The position numbers and the translations under genes are program-made. Source: Gammaproteobacteria bacterium (lineage in GTDB: Bacteria > Pseudomonadota > Gammaproteobacteria > Poriferisulfidales > Poriferisulfidaceae). From it: a DNA stretch of 64,000 nt. Below, in pieces: positions 51,315 to 60,947 of the stretch. The stretch spans positions 1 through 64,000 of the forward strand of contig JAPONY010000051.1 in assembly GCA_026713705.1 (NCBI GenBank). The letters are read 5' to 3'. The notes below the pieces were generated by a model. It saw nothing but the letters and a program-made list of their open reading frames with translations. It was not told the DNA's origin and made no database searches. The first letter of the stretch is position 1; each line of letters starts with the position of its first letter.

Positions 51315-53999
51315 CTATTTTGCAGTAACCTTTTTGATCACCATCAGCTCATTCCCCCGGTCGTCGATCACCTTGACTGCGACCTGCTCCCCAGCAATAA
51401 ATGGAGCACTGACAGACCCCCGTAAGTGATCCCAAACAGTGTCGTCAAAATCTGCTTTCACTGCCTTGCGGATTTTCTCCCACGCGCCCGTACGCGGAAA
51501 AAACACCTGCCCGGCACGGAAACATTGCCCATCGTAGTCGGGATCCAGCATCCAGCAAGGCACATCGTCGCCTTGTCGTGAATCGACTTCCATGTTCGCT
51601 GGATCAAAAACGTCCAGCCCCAGCAACTCCACTTGCCATAGCTGATCTCCCTCCTCTGTCTTTTCGTCCACCTTCCTCAGTTCAATGTCGGGCAACCCGC
51701 ATACTGAGAAAATTTGACTGGAACGCATGTTCTTTAGGAGATCGGACATCACCACATCGGTGCTGGCTTGAACATACGTGGATGGTAAATCGAGACTTTC
51801 CTCACTGTGTTCAATGGTTTCGCGGGCGGCAGGCTCTATCGCAAATGCGATCACCAGCAATTGGGCGTAATCTTTATTGCGCGCCTCTCGTCCAGCATCC
51901 ACCACCGACCGCTCACTAATAGCCCCGTTGGCAGGGCCGAAAACAATAGCGAGCAATTGGCTGTCGTCGGCAGATTCGGCTTCGGCATGCAGATTCAAGG
52001 ATTTTGCGGGCGGGCGGATGTTTTTTATCTTGAAAGTCTTATTGTCCGGCAAGCGTATGGTTGGCACCAGTCTCAATATCTCGATCATTCGCTCGATATG
52101 ATCTCTTTCGCCCTCTACATCCACTCTGTTACCAGTCTGCTGTGGTTCGACGCCCTCTACTTCATCCTTCGATGCGACATCAGGCGCAACAGGTATCGGC
52201 AAAACAGCTTCCACGCAAAAAGGACCGCTAATTCGGGTCACTTTCCGATCAACTTCCGGTTGGTCCACCAGAACTTCCTCGACTGGAGGCTCATCGTTAG
52301 CAATGGATTTCAGCGTGATGCGTGGCACAATGCCCCCCACCTCTTCGCCTTTTGCGTTTTTCTTTCGTATGTACACGAAACCAGCGCCAGGCCCGCGCTG
52401 TCCATCCTTCAGCTGATAGTAGGGATACGTGGCGGTCAGCAGGCGCTGGCGAGTCAGAGCTAACGGAACTCGGGAAATGTCGCTGGTAATCCAGCGCCGC
52501 CCCCATTTTTCCGCCACAAAAGCGCTGGTGCCTCCACCGCAAGTGGGATCAAAAATAAGGTCCCCTGGGTCAGTGGTCATCAGCAAGCATCTCTGAATGA
52601 CCTTAGCGGATGTTTCGACAACATATTGTTTGTCGCTCGCATATCCTGCGATTCCCGTGTCCGGCCACATGTTGTTAATTTTTTTGCAGGGAAAGTCGTG
52701 CAGATAGCGGATATATCCAAGATTTTTTCCGACAATGCCAATCCGCCTTGCTGCAATCAGTTTGTCCATGCCTAATCGACCGGTTTTCCAACTGCCTTTA
52801 GAAATCTCGAACGTCCGCCCTTCAAACTCAATGGAATATTGTCCCCCTTTTGATGCGGTCTGGCTTCGCAAGTCGCCGTATCTGAACACCCGACACTCAT
52901 CGGGCAATGCCTTTCGCCCTTCTCTTTCTTCTTTCGTCATAGCGCGGCGAGTACCGTCCTGTAATTCAACGTGTCTATACGCGCCATCTGGTTCCATAGC
53001 CTTTCTCAACCAGATCTTTCGAGTCTTGACTTTATCTATATCTTTCGCAAACCAAACGAGATAATCCCCGGTGGTTTCCAAGTTCTTGTTGCCTAAACCT
53101 GAAGTGGTCGCATAGCTGATTAAACTGACGAAATTCTCCCGACCGAATACCTCATCCATGATGTTGCGGACGAGATGCACATTCTCGTCTGAAATCTGGA
53201 CAAAACAGGAGCCAGACTCTGTTAGCAGGTCCCTCGCTAAAAACAGACGGTCCCTCATATAAGTTAGCCAAGAATGCGTGCCTAACTCCCATGTATCCCG
53301 GTATGCCTGAACCATTTCCGGTTCGCGGCTGATGTTGTCGTCATCCCCGTCCTTTACTTCCCGATTTCGAACAAACGGCTGGAAATTACTTCCGTACTTC
53401 ACTCCGTAGGGCGGGTCCATGTAGACCATCTGCACCTGCCCTCCCATATTTTCATACTCCAAGAGTGAATTCATTATCTGGAGGGAGTCTCCGAGAATCA
53501 ACCGATTCTGCCAGCCGTTCATGTGCTCGTATGCGCCGCGGATTTTCTCGCCGATGGACTTCTCCCCTTCCCCAAACAGATCCAGCGTCTGCTGCCGGTC
53601 TCGCTTATGCCGCTTCAAAGTTTTGAGGACAGCCTCCGTGGAAAGTCGCTCATGCACGAAGAGAGGCAAGGTCGGGACGGAAATCTTTTCGCGCTCAGCC
53701 TTGCCCGCCCAATCCAAGAACGGTCGCGACATGTTTTTCAGTTTCTCTGCGGCTCGCCTAGCCTCGTTCAAACTATCGCTGTCGATAATCTCGCCTATGA
53801 GCCGCTCACCCTCGCTTCGAGCCTGCGCCTCATCCCAAGCAAGCGTTGGAGCTAATGAAGAATCGTAACGATACGATTTCGGTCCCTTTTTCTTCGAAGA
53901 CGGGAACATATCCTGAGAACCGCCCTCCGGCCTCAGTAAGGCTTTCTTGTCGCCATGACGATAGTCGCGTGGCGGCGGCTTCGGGGTTGACCTAGGCAT
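51315..53999 (-). CDS. Type III-like adenine-specific DNA methyltransferase (Mod-like)
   Basis: First gene of the five-gene operon. The catalytic motif IV DPPY (YMDPPYGVKY, ~residue 195-203 counted from 53999) precedes the AdoMet motif I DPTCGGGTSAFVA (~484-496), the beta-class order seen in Type III Mod enzymes. A target-recognition domain lies between and an extra C-terminal 350 residues rich in Val/Asp follow, much longer than in simple orphan methylases. The ORF is open back to a GTG at 54035; I prefer the ATG at 53999 (MPRSTPKPPPRDYRHGDK), though no good ribosome site precedes it. It ends 22 bases before the small gene's start. Confidence 0.9.
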   Translation of the reverse strand: MPRSTPKPPPRDYRHGDKKALLRPEGGSQDMFPSSKKKGPKSYRYDSSLAPTLAWDEAQARSEGERLIGEIIDSDSLNEARRAAEKLKNMSRPFLDWAGKAEREKISVPTLPLFVHERLSTEAVLKTLKRHKRDRQQTLDLFGEGEKSIGEKIRGAYEHMNGWQNRLILGDSLQIMNSLLEYENMGGQVQMVYMDPPYGVKYGSNFQPFVRNREVKDGDDDNISREPEMVQAYRDTWELGTHSWLTYMRDRLFLARDLLTESGSCFVQISDENVHLVRNIMDEVFGRENFVSLISYATTSGLGNKNLETTGDYLVWFAKDIDKVKTRKIWLRKAMEPDGAYRHVELQDGTRRAMTKEEREGRKALPDECRVFRYGDLRSQTASKGGQYSIEFEGRTFEISKGSWKTGRLGMDKLIAARRIGIVGKNLGYIRYLHDFPCKKINNMWPDTGIAGYASDKQYVVETSAKVIQRCLLMTTDPGDLIFDPTCGGGTSAFVAEKWGRRWITSDISRVPLALTRQRLLTATYPYYQLKDGQRGPGAGFVYIRKKNAKGEEVGGIVPRITLKSIANDEPPVEEVLVDQPEVDRKVTRISGPFCVEAVLPIPVAPDVASKDEVEGVEPQQTGNRVDVEGERDHIERMIEILRLVPTIRLPDNKTFKIKNIRPPAKSLNLHAEAESADDSQLLAIVFGPANGAISERSVVDAGREARNKDYAQLLVIAFAIEPAARETIEHSEESLDLPSTYVQASTDVVMSDLLKNMRSSQIFSVCGLPDIELRKVDEKTEEGDQLWQVELLGLDVFDPANMEVDSRQGDDVPCWMLDPDYDGQCFRAGQVFFPRTGAWEKIRKAVKADFDDTVWDHLRGSVSAPFIAGEQVAVKVIDDRGNELMVIKKVTAK

Positions 54000-54102
54000 G
54001 CACTGCATTTTACGATACCCTGTGGAAACAATCACAAGTTCACTTCTCTGACCACTGGATGCCGAAATATCGGAAATACTCCTTGTTTCGACCCAGAATC
54101 AA

Positions 54103-54333
54103 ATGACCCTGCTAGCCACAGTCCGCAAGCATCTTGGAATCAAAGGCGGCGATGTCATGCTGCTGAATGGCCATGGTGGAGAAATAACCCTAAGGTCCGG
54201 TATAACCATTGAAATCCAGCACTACAGCGACGAACAAATTGCGCAATGGGACGCCAATGACCAACTGGAACCACAGGAGAAAGCCCGCATACTAGACACT
54301 GTATCCCGTCTCAAGAGTAAAACGGTTTCCTAA
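54103..54333 (+). CDS. AbrB/MazE-type antitoxin-like protein, 5' end damaged
   Basis: The 76-residue frame has the swapped-hairpin antitoxin look (VRKHLGIKGGDVMLLNGHGGEITLRS) and a typical tail with the stretch EQIAQWDANDQLEPQEKARIL. The family usually begins about 14 residues earlier. Those residues are present in frame (AEISEILLVSTQNQ), but no start codon precedes them. The sequence is GGATGCCGAA, where one more G (GGATGGCCGAA) would restore an ATG in frame, so a single-base deletion may have broken the gene. Translation from the internal ATG at 54103 would give a truncated DNA-binding domain. No toxin gene follows. It is divergent from the methylase gene. Confidence 0.6.
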   Translation: MTLLATVRKHLGIKGGDVMLLNGHGGEITLRSGITIEIQHYSDEQIAQWDANDQLEPQEKARILDTVSRLKSKTVS

Positions 54334-54567
54334 CCCCTGACACCATTCACTGCCGCACACAACCCGAAGCGTATGGAATCCTGGTCACGACCGTTGCGGC
54401 ATTTCTGAAGTCGCTCTCGGAATGACCGAATGCAACCTCTTGATCCCCACTTCGGCTTGCGCGCACAATGCTAGAATCCAAACTTCACGAAAGTTTCTAG
54501 CTTTGACTAGGAGCGATCAGCGCGTCATGATCTTGGCATCCGAACCGCGAGGCGCATTCTCGAGGCA

Positions 54568-57500
54568 ATGAATCCGAGCAACGGCAATTCGGCGGAACCA
54601 GGCGGGCCGATCGCCTACATGGCGGGCAACGGTGTTGCCGCCAACCTGTTCATGGCCGCCATCCTGTTCGCCGGCCTCGTGGCGTTGACCGGCCTTGAGC
54701 GAGAAGCCTGGCCCACGCTGCCTTTCAACCAGATTGAAGTTTCCATGGCCTACCCCGGGGCCACTCCCGAGGAAGTCGAAGAATCGATCGTCGTCAAGAT
54801 CGAGGAACAGGTCGAATCGCTGGATGACGTAAAAACGGTCAAATCCATCTCGGCACCAGGCATGGCGTCCGTCAAAATCGAGGTGAAATCGGGCACGGAC
54901 ATCAACCGGACCCTGGACGACATCGAATCGGCCGTCAACCGAATCCAGTCCTTTCCAGTCAGCGCGGAACGCCCTGAAATCAGGGAGCTGACCAACCGGC
55001 AAAGCATGATTCGCCTCATCGTCTACGGTGACGTCTCCGAGCATTCGCTGAAGGAACTGGCCTACCAGATCGAAGACAGCCTTGCCTCGCTTCCCGCCGT
55101 GTCCCAAGTCGAAACCAGCGGCACGCGCAATTACGAGATATCCATCGAAGTGCCCTTGCATCGGCTGCGGGCTCTCGGCCTTACCCTCGGCGACGTCGCG
55201 AATACGATTCGCCGCAGTTCCCTTGATCTATCCGCCGGTCGCATCGAAACCCAAGAGTCCCAGGTACGCGTGCGCACCCTTGGCCAGCGCTATGACCAGC
55301 AGGACTTCGAGGAAATTGTCGTCCTCAGCCGTGATGATGGCACGGTCGTACGTCTCGGCGATATCGCCGAAGTCCACGACGGTTTCGAGGATGTCGACCT
55401 GATCGTCCGGCATCAGGGTCAGCCAGCCGCCTATATCGAGGTCTACCGGGCCGACGGCGAGAAGGTGATGGACGTCGCCACGACGGTACAGCAGCACATT
55501 GCGAATGTGATTACTCCCTCCCTCCCCGGCGGCGTGAAAATCACCATCTGGAACGACGAATCCCAGACCTATGCGGAACGAGTCGATCTTCTCCTCAAGA
55601 ACGGCCTCCTGGGGCTGATGCTCGTCTTCATCGCACTGGCTTTGTTTCTCGAGATCCGGCTCGCCCTGTGGGTGGCCGCCGGTTTGGCCATTTCGGGGAT
55701 CGGCGCCCTGGCAGTCATGCTGGTCCTCGATATTGCAATCAACACCATTTCCCTGTTCGCATTCGTTCTCGCCATCGGCATCGTCGTCGATGACGCGATC
55801 GTCGTGGCAGAGCATATCCACTATGAACGGAAGAAGGGTCGATCGGGTGTGGTCGCCGCGATCCGAGGCGCGCGGCGAATCAAGGTTCCGTTGACTTTTG
55901 CCGTACTCACTTCGGTCGCCGCCTTCATTCCCCTGCTCTTCATTCCCGGAGGCATCGGAGAAATCTGGGGCGCATTGCCGGTCATCCTCATCTCCATGCT
56001 GCTGATTTCGTTGACCGAATCGCTGCTGATCCTTCCGAATCACCTGTCCCATCTGCACGGCCCCGAGTGGTCGCCGACCGGCGCGATCGACCGGTTCTTC
56101 TCGCGAACCCAGAGTCACGTGGACCACCTGCTGCACAAGTTCGTGGAAGGCCCCCTGGACCGGGGGCTGCGATTCGCGACCGGTCAGCCCGCCATCACGC
56201 TCGCGGGCGCCATCGGAATCTTCATCCTCAGCATCTCCCTGCTGCCGGCCGGCATCGTTGCGACGACTTTCGCAGATACGGTGGAGGGCGACTTCGTGAC
56301 GGCCACGCTCGAGATGCCCGACGGAACGACGGCACAGCGGACTTCCGAGGTGGCGGCAGAGCTTGAAGCCGCCGGTTTGCGGGTTATCGAGCGGTTCTCG
56401 CGCGAGCGCCCCGAGGGGGCGCCCTCCCTGCTGTCCGGCTCGACGGTGACCGTCGGCCAGGGTCCGCGAGTCGAAGGCGGAGGGCTTGACCCCAAACTTT
56501 CGCTGAGGCCGGAGGCCAACATCGCGGCCGTCGAATTCAAACTGCTGAGCGCACAGGAGAGGGAGATTTCCACCGGAGACGTCGTGCAGGCATGGCGCGA
56601 CGAGGTCGGCACCCTGCCCTACGTCCGCGGCATCGTCTTCAGTGGTGAAATCATCGACCTGGGGAATCCTGTCGAGGCTGTACTGTCGCATTCAGACCCG
56701 GACCGACTCGGAGAAATCGCAGACGCGGTGGTCAACGGCCTGCGTGGCATCGGAGGCGTCTACGACGTGCGTTCCGACCACACGCCGGGCATCCGGGAAA
56801 TCCAGCTCGAACTGCGACCCGAAGCGCGAACGCTCGGGCTCACCCTCGAGGGGATGGCTCAGCAGGCGCGCGCCGCCTTCTTCGGCGCGGAAGCCTTGCG
56901 TGTGCAGCGAGGCCGGGAGGAAGTCCGGGTTTACGTCCGCCTGCCCGAGGACGAGCGCAATGCCATCACCGACATCGAAAGCTACTTGATTCGAACCCCG
57001 GCCGGAGCCGAGGTCCCGCTCAACCAGGTCGCCCAACTGAATTCAGGCACGTCGCCACCGACGGTCCGGCGCAAGGACGGGCAACGGGTCGTCACGGTCA
57101 CTGCGGATGTCGACGACACCGTGATTTCCGGCAACGAGGCCAACCGGATCCTGGCCGACTCCATCCTCGCGAAACTGGGCGCCTCGGATCCCGGCCTGAC
57201 ATATGCGTTCGGAGGCGAGCAACAGCAGCAGATCGAATCCCTGGATTCGCTCTACCGCGGCTTCGCGATCGCGCTGTTCATGATTTTCGTCCTGCTGGCC
57301 ATCCCTCTTCGCTCCTACACCAAGCCGTTCATTATCATGGCCGTCGTTCCGCTTGGAATCGTCGGCGCGATCATGGGCCACTGGATCCTGGGGATCGCCA
57401 TGGGCGCGGTCTCCTTCATGGGAATTTTTGGCCTCAGCGGCGTGGTGGTGAACGACTCCCTCGTCATGATGGACTTCATCGACCAGCGGCTCCGCGAGGG

Positions 57501-57780
57501 CGACCCGGCGCGAACCGCGATCATCGAGGGTGCCAAGGGACGTTTCCGGCCGATCTTTCTCACCTCCGTCACCACTTTCCTCGGCTTCACGCCCTTGATT
57601 CTTGAGCGCGCCATCCAGGCCCAATTCCTGATTCCCTTTGCCGCCTCGCTGGGTTTCGGCATCATGATTACCACGGCCATGCTGATGTTCGTAGTCCCCG
57701 CGCTCTCCACGATTCACTTGCGAGTGATTTCCCGGCGCGGAAGTCTCGGCTCCCCCGCGCAAGCCCAAACCGCAGGCTAG
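54568..57780 (+). CDS. RND efflux pump, inner-membrane subunit
   Basis: A 1070-residue hydrophobe/amphiphile efflux (HAE1-like or related) transporter with twelve expected membrane helices and two large periplasmic loops. The first transmembrane helix follows a short cytoplasmic N-terminus (GNGVAANLFMAAILFAGL). The proton-relay helix has VVDDAIVVAEH, with the twin aspartates. The second half repeats the pattern (GIFGLSGVVVNDSLVMMDFID). The sequence PTLPFNQIEVSMAYPGATPEEVEESIV near the start is typical of the MdtB/CusA-like side of the family. The adaptor and outer-membrane genes are convergent, on the opposite strand, so the pump is not cotranscribed with them. Confidence 0.93.
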   Translation: MNPSNGNSAEPGGPIAYMAGNGVAANLFMAAILFAGLVALTGLEREAWPTLPFNQIEVSMAYPGATPEEVEESIVVKIEEQVESLDDVKTVKSISAPGMASVKIEVKSGTDINRTLDDIESAVNRIQSFPVSAERPEIRELTNRQSMIRLIVYGDVSEHSLKELAYQIEDSLASLPAVSQVETSGTRNYEISIEVPLHRLRALGLTLGDVANTIRRSSLDLSAGRIETQESQVRVRTLGQRYDQQDFEEIVVLSRDDGTVVRLGDIAEVHDGFEDVDLIVRHQGQPAAYIEVYRADGEKVMDVATTVQQHIANVITPSLPGGVKITIWNDESQTYAERVDLLLKNGLLGLMLVFIALALFLEIRLALWVAAGLAISGIGALAVMLVLDIAINTISLFAFVLAIGIVVDDAIVVAEHIHYERKKGRSGVVAAIRGARRIKVPLTFAVLTSVAAFIPLLFIPGGIGEIWGALPVILISMLLISLTESLLILPNHLSHLHGPEWSPTGAIDRFFSRTQSHVDHLLHKFVEGPLDRGLRFATGQPAITLAGAIGIFILSISLLPAGIVATTFADTVEGDFVTATLEMPDGTTAQRTSEVAAELEAAGLRVIERFSRERPEGAPSLLSGSTVTVGQGPRVEGGGLDPKLSLRPEANIAAVEFKLLSAQEREISTGDVVQAWRDEVGTLPYVRGIVFSGEIIDLGNPVEAVLSHSDPDRLGEIADAVVNGLRGIGGVYDVRSDHTPGIREIQLELRPEARTLGLTLEGMAQQARAAFFGAEALRVQRGREEVRVYVRLPEDERNAITDIESYLIRTPAGAEVPLNQVAQLNSGTSPPTVRRKDGQRVVTVTADVDDTVISGNEANRILADSILAKLGASDPGLTYAFGGEQQQQIESLDSLYRGFAIALFMIFVLLAIPLRSYTKPFIIMAVVPLGIVGAIMGHWILGIAMGAVSFMGIFGLSGVVVNDSLVMMDFIDQRLREGDPARTAIIEGAKGRFRPIFLTSVTTFLGFTPLILERAIQAQFLIPFAASLGFGIMITTAMLMFVVPALSTIHLRVISRRGSLGSPAQAQTAG

Positions 57781-57850
57781 CGAATCGGTCGGGGTTTCAT
57801 TTTGCGCGCAGGCAGTCGCGCGGACCCTTTTCCGCAAACCGCTCCCTGAC

Positions 57851-59059
57851 TTACTGAACCGCGTCAGTCCCGGTCTGCACCCTCATGCCTTCGGTGGCGA
57901 ACTGGAGGCCGCCAGTGACCACCTGCTGCCCATTTTCGAGAGGCCCCGCAACATAGGCTTCATCGTTGACACGCTGCAGGACATGCACCGGGACAATATG
58001 CACGGCACCGTCGCCGTGAACCACCCAGACTTCATTGCCCGGCTGCAAGGCCGCCCGGGGAACTCGATAATACGCCCCTGAAGTGAGACCTTCGATCGCC
58101 ACTTCCACGAACTTGCCGACTAAAAGCGGCGGGGCCCCGCTGGCCCCGTTCGATGAAACATCCCTGGAGAAAGGGTTCGGCACGCGCACGATCACGTCGA
58201 TCGTTCGCGTCTGCTTATCCAGCGACACTTCCGCCCGGTCCACATAGCCTTCCCAAGTGTGGTTGCCCTCGCCATAGCGGGCAATCACGTGTGCAGGCAC
58301 CTGTTGTTCGGAATCTCCGGCCCGAAGCTCCCACAGTCCGGGAATCAAAGCCGCATTCGCATCGGACAGCGGCACGACCACCTCGACGGCATCCGTGGCG
58401 AAGATACGGCCGACAGCCTGTCCCGCAGTTAAAAATTGTCCCAAATCCACCGATTCGTCTCGCACATAGCCATCAAAGGGTGCCCGAACCTGGGTACGGG
58501 ACAGTGCCAGTTTGGCGTCAGCGACCCGGGCTTCCTCACGATCAAGCGCGGCCTCGGCCGCCTTCAACTGGGGTTCCCGCAGGGTCAGCGGATTCGCCCG
58601 GCGCGCCGAAGACTCTCCCTTGGAGCGCCGGCCGGAGAACTGTTCGTATTCGGTACGGGCAATTTCCGCTTTCTCCCTGGCCTCCAGGAGCTCCACGCGC
58701 TTGGCCTCAAGATCCGCCTCCGCTTCGCGTACGCGGTACAGGTAGTCCTCTTCCTCGATCCGGAAGATCGCCTGATCCGCTTCGACCCGGCCGCCACTCT
58801 GGAAACTCGGGTTGATCCAGACCACCTTGCCGCTGATTTGCGGAATGATGTCGACTTCCGCGCTGGGCCGCACGGTTCCGGCTCCGTACACCGGGATGGA
58901 GCCGTCGCCAAGCACGACGCGGCCGGTCTGCGCAAATGGAATCTGGGGCGGAGGCTCACGCCGCTCGGGCTCGGGCGCCAGTGACACCAATAGGGTCGCC
59001 AACCCGACAGAGGCGGCAATGATGACAACGGCAACCAGGAAACCAGTTCGTCTGCCCAT
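57851..59059 (-). CDS. Periplasmic adaptor subunit (membrane fusion protein)
   Basis: A 402-residue AcrA/MexA-like adaptor. It starts with a membrane anchor or signal helix (FLVAVVIIAASVGLATLLVSL), then the lipoyl half-motif, a predicted helical hairpin of about 70 residues (YRVREAEADLEAKRVELLEAREKAEIARTEY), the barrel domain containing RAPFDGYVRDESVDLGQFL, and the membrane-proximal domain. It ends with a Gln-containing tail. It lies 57 bases after the outer-membrane gene on the same strand and ends convergent to the pump gene with 70 bases between. Confidence 0.93.
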   Translation of the reverse strand: MGRRTGFLVAVVIIAASVGLATLLVSLAPEPERREPPPQIPFAQTGRVVLGDGSIPVYGAGTVRPSAEVDIIPQISGKVVWINPSFQSGGRVEADQAIFRIEEEDYLYRVREAEADLEAKRVELLEAREKAEIARTEYEQFSGRRSKGESSARRANPLTLREPQLKAAEAALDREEARVADAKLALSRTQVRAPFDGYVRDESVDLGQFLTAGQAVGRIFATDAVEVVVPLSDANAALIPGLWELRAGDSEQQVPAHVIARYGEGNHTWEGYVDRAEVSLDKQTRTIDVIVRVPNPFSRDVSSNGASGAPPLLVGKFVEVAIEGLTSGAYYRVPRAALQPGNEVWVVHGDGAVHIVPVHVLQRVNDEAYVAGPLENGQQVVTGGLQFATEGMRVQTGTDAVQ

Positions 59060-59116
59060 ACTAATTCGGGGAATTGATTCGGACCAAATCGTCTGCCGCC
59101 TATCCTAGCACCCTGT

Positions 59117-60670
59117 TTAGTCGGCGGATGCCGCTGCGGACTGTGAATCCACCGTACGGGCGGAATTGCCCGGCTGAGACGTCGTTGCTCCGGAAGTCAC
59201 CCACGTACCTCCCAAGGCACGGTGCAGCGTCAGGCGCGCATAACCCAAGTCGCGCTCTGCCGCCGCGAGGGCGGAATTTGCGCTGACGAGAGTCTGCGAG
59301 GCAGTCAAGTAGTCTTCGTAGTCCGCCACCCCGGATTGATATCGCCGTTCCTGATACTCCGCTTCAGCCCGCGCCTCCTCGGCGAAAGATTTCCGCAGGG
59401 TATAGAAGCGATGACGGGTCGCCCATCCGGCCAGGGCGGCCTCGACTTCATTCACCGCAGTGACGACGGCATGTCCATAGGCGGCAACGGCCTCGTTCCA
59501 CCGGTTTTCGGCAAGCGTCACATTTTGCTGCAGGCGGGATCCCTGGAACACCGGGCCCAGCAAGTTCACGGTCAGGTTGCGGAACCATTGGTCGGGGTGG
59601 AACCAATTTTCGAAGTCTGAATTCTGTAGCCCGATGGAACCGCCCAGCGACAAGGACGGCCGCAACTCTGCGCGCCGCACGCCAACCATGTAACGGGCCG
59701 CCTCCATTCTCTGCCTTGCCGCACCCACGTCAGGACGCTGCGTTAAAAGATCCGCCGGGATTCCCGCCGGGACGGGTTCAAGCTCCCCCAAGGACGGCAA
59801 CGTCTCAGGCAGCAGATCCGTCAAGTCCTCACGGAACCCTCCCAGCAGCACCCACAGGCGCGCTTCCGCATCGGCCAGCCGTCCTTCGATGGCCGGCAGT
59901 TCGGTCTCCGCGTCCCACAGGCTTCGGCGCACCCGGTAGAGATCGCGGGCACTGTCCACCCCGCTGTCGTACCGGAACGCGGTCAGTTTTTCGCGTTCCC
60001 TGAAAATCTCCGCGATTTCTTCCGACAGTTCCCATTGGCGCCGCAGATGGGCGATTTCCAAGTACGTGCGCACGGTCTCGGCCACGACCCCGATGCGGGC
60101 AGCGCGGTAATCCCATTCCGAAGCCAGAAGCTCGGCTCCGGCAACACGCGCCTCATTGAGGTTGCGGTCCCAGAAATCGACCTCATAGGAGAAGTCGATG
60201 CTGAAGGTATAGGTCGTCAGGCCAATCCGGTCTGGGAGCTGCAGTTGAAAGTTCTGATCCAACTCGTCCACTTGTGCGCCGATCCCTGCATTCGTCGGCG
60301 CGCTGGTGTCTTCGAGGCCGGCGCTCGGCTGAATCCGTGGAGCCCTGATGGAATCCGCGATTCGCTCTCTTGCCCTCGCCTGCTCCACCCGGGCCACCGC
60401 TTCCGCCAAATCAAAGTTCGAGGTGAGGACGGTCTCGACCATCCGGTTTAAGGCCGGGTCGTTGAATGCATTCCACCATTCCGATGGGGCATATTCGCCA
60501 GATACGGCATCGACCGAGAATTCTTCGGGTAATTGCGCCACCGGCCCAGAAGCCGGAGGAACCAGCGAAGGCGAGCAAGCGGCAACGAGGCAACTGGCCA
60601 AGATCGGAAATACCGCCGCCGGTACGGTGTACCCTCGCGGTCTTATGATTGCAGTCCGAAAATCCGGCAT
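59117..60670 (-). CDS. TolC/OprM-type outer-membrane efflux lipoprotein
   Basis: The outer-membrane channel of the efflux system. At 517 residues from the ATG at 60670, it has a signal peptide with the lipobox LASCLVAACSP and the two-repeat OEP structure: helices around WWNAFNDPALNRMVETVLTSNFDLAEAVARVEQARA and again around NEVEAALAGWATRHRFYTLRK, with the pattern RYQSGVADYEDYLTASQTLV near the end. The ORF track begins 84 bases earlier; ATGs at 60679 and 60670 are both possible. It leads the two-gene adaptor operon. Confidence 0.93.
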   Translation of the reverse strand: MPDFRTAIIRPRGYTVPAAVFPILASCLVAACSPSLVPPASGPVAQLPEEFSVDAVSGEYAPSEWWNAFNDPALNRMVETVLTSNFDLAEAVARVEQARARERIADSIRAPRIQPSAGLEDTSAPTNAGIGAQVDELDQNFQLQLPDRIGLTTYTFSIDFSYEVDFWDRNLNEARVAGAELLASEWDYRAARIGVVAETVRTYLEIAHLRRQWELSEEIAEIFREREKLTAFRYDSGVDSARDLYRVRRSLWDAETELPAIEGRLADAEARLWVLLGGFREDLTDLLPETLPSLGELEPVPAGIPADLLTQRPDVGAARQRMEAARYMVGVRRAELRPSLSLGGSIGLQNSDFENWFHPDQWFRNLTVNLLGPVFQGSRLQQNVTLAENRWNEAVAAYGHAVVTAVNEVEAALAGWATRHRFYTLRKSFAEEARAEAEYQERRYQSGVADYEDYLTASQTLVSANSALAAAERDLGYARLTLHRALGGTWVTSGATTSQPGNSARTVDSQSAAASAD

Positions 60671-60873
60671 AGATTGCATAGGGGGGGCCAGACCGTTCCG
60701 GCTGTCTGAGACCCGATAAATGAGCGGCAAGCTGGCTCTCATCGTGATCTGCATAGCAGCGGCATGCCGTCTGCTCCCCCAAGGTTGGTGGCACTCTATT
60801 ATATGGGTCTGGATTCAACTCGTTACTGCTACAGATTGAAAAACCTCGCACGACACCCTGAATCCCTGGGGTT

Positions 60874-60910
60874 ACCTTTCGTATACTTTAGTGTCTACCT
60901 TTGGTATGCT
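60874..60910 (+). promoter_or_regulatory. Direct-repeat operator ahead of the toxin-antitoxin pair
   Basis: ACCTTTCGTATACT and ACCTTTGGTATGCT are near-identical 14-mers (12 of 14 bases) whose starts lie 23 bases apart, about two helical turns, 38 bases before the antitoxin ATG. The spacing and place suit cooperative binding of the ribbon-helix-helix antitoxin to its own promoter. Only the repeat is observed; the binding is inferred. Confidence 0.45.
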
Positions 60911-60947
60911 ATTCGGCAAGACCTGAATCACTATGGGAGATTTCGTT

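Noticed and set aside
55228-56691. 487-aa minus-strand ORF inside the RND pump gene
   Set aside because: Its long open frame comes from the codon bias of the GC-rich pump gene; the composition (Asp/Gln/Gly-rich) and lack of motifs show it is a shadow.
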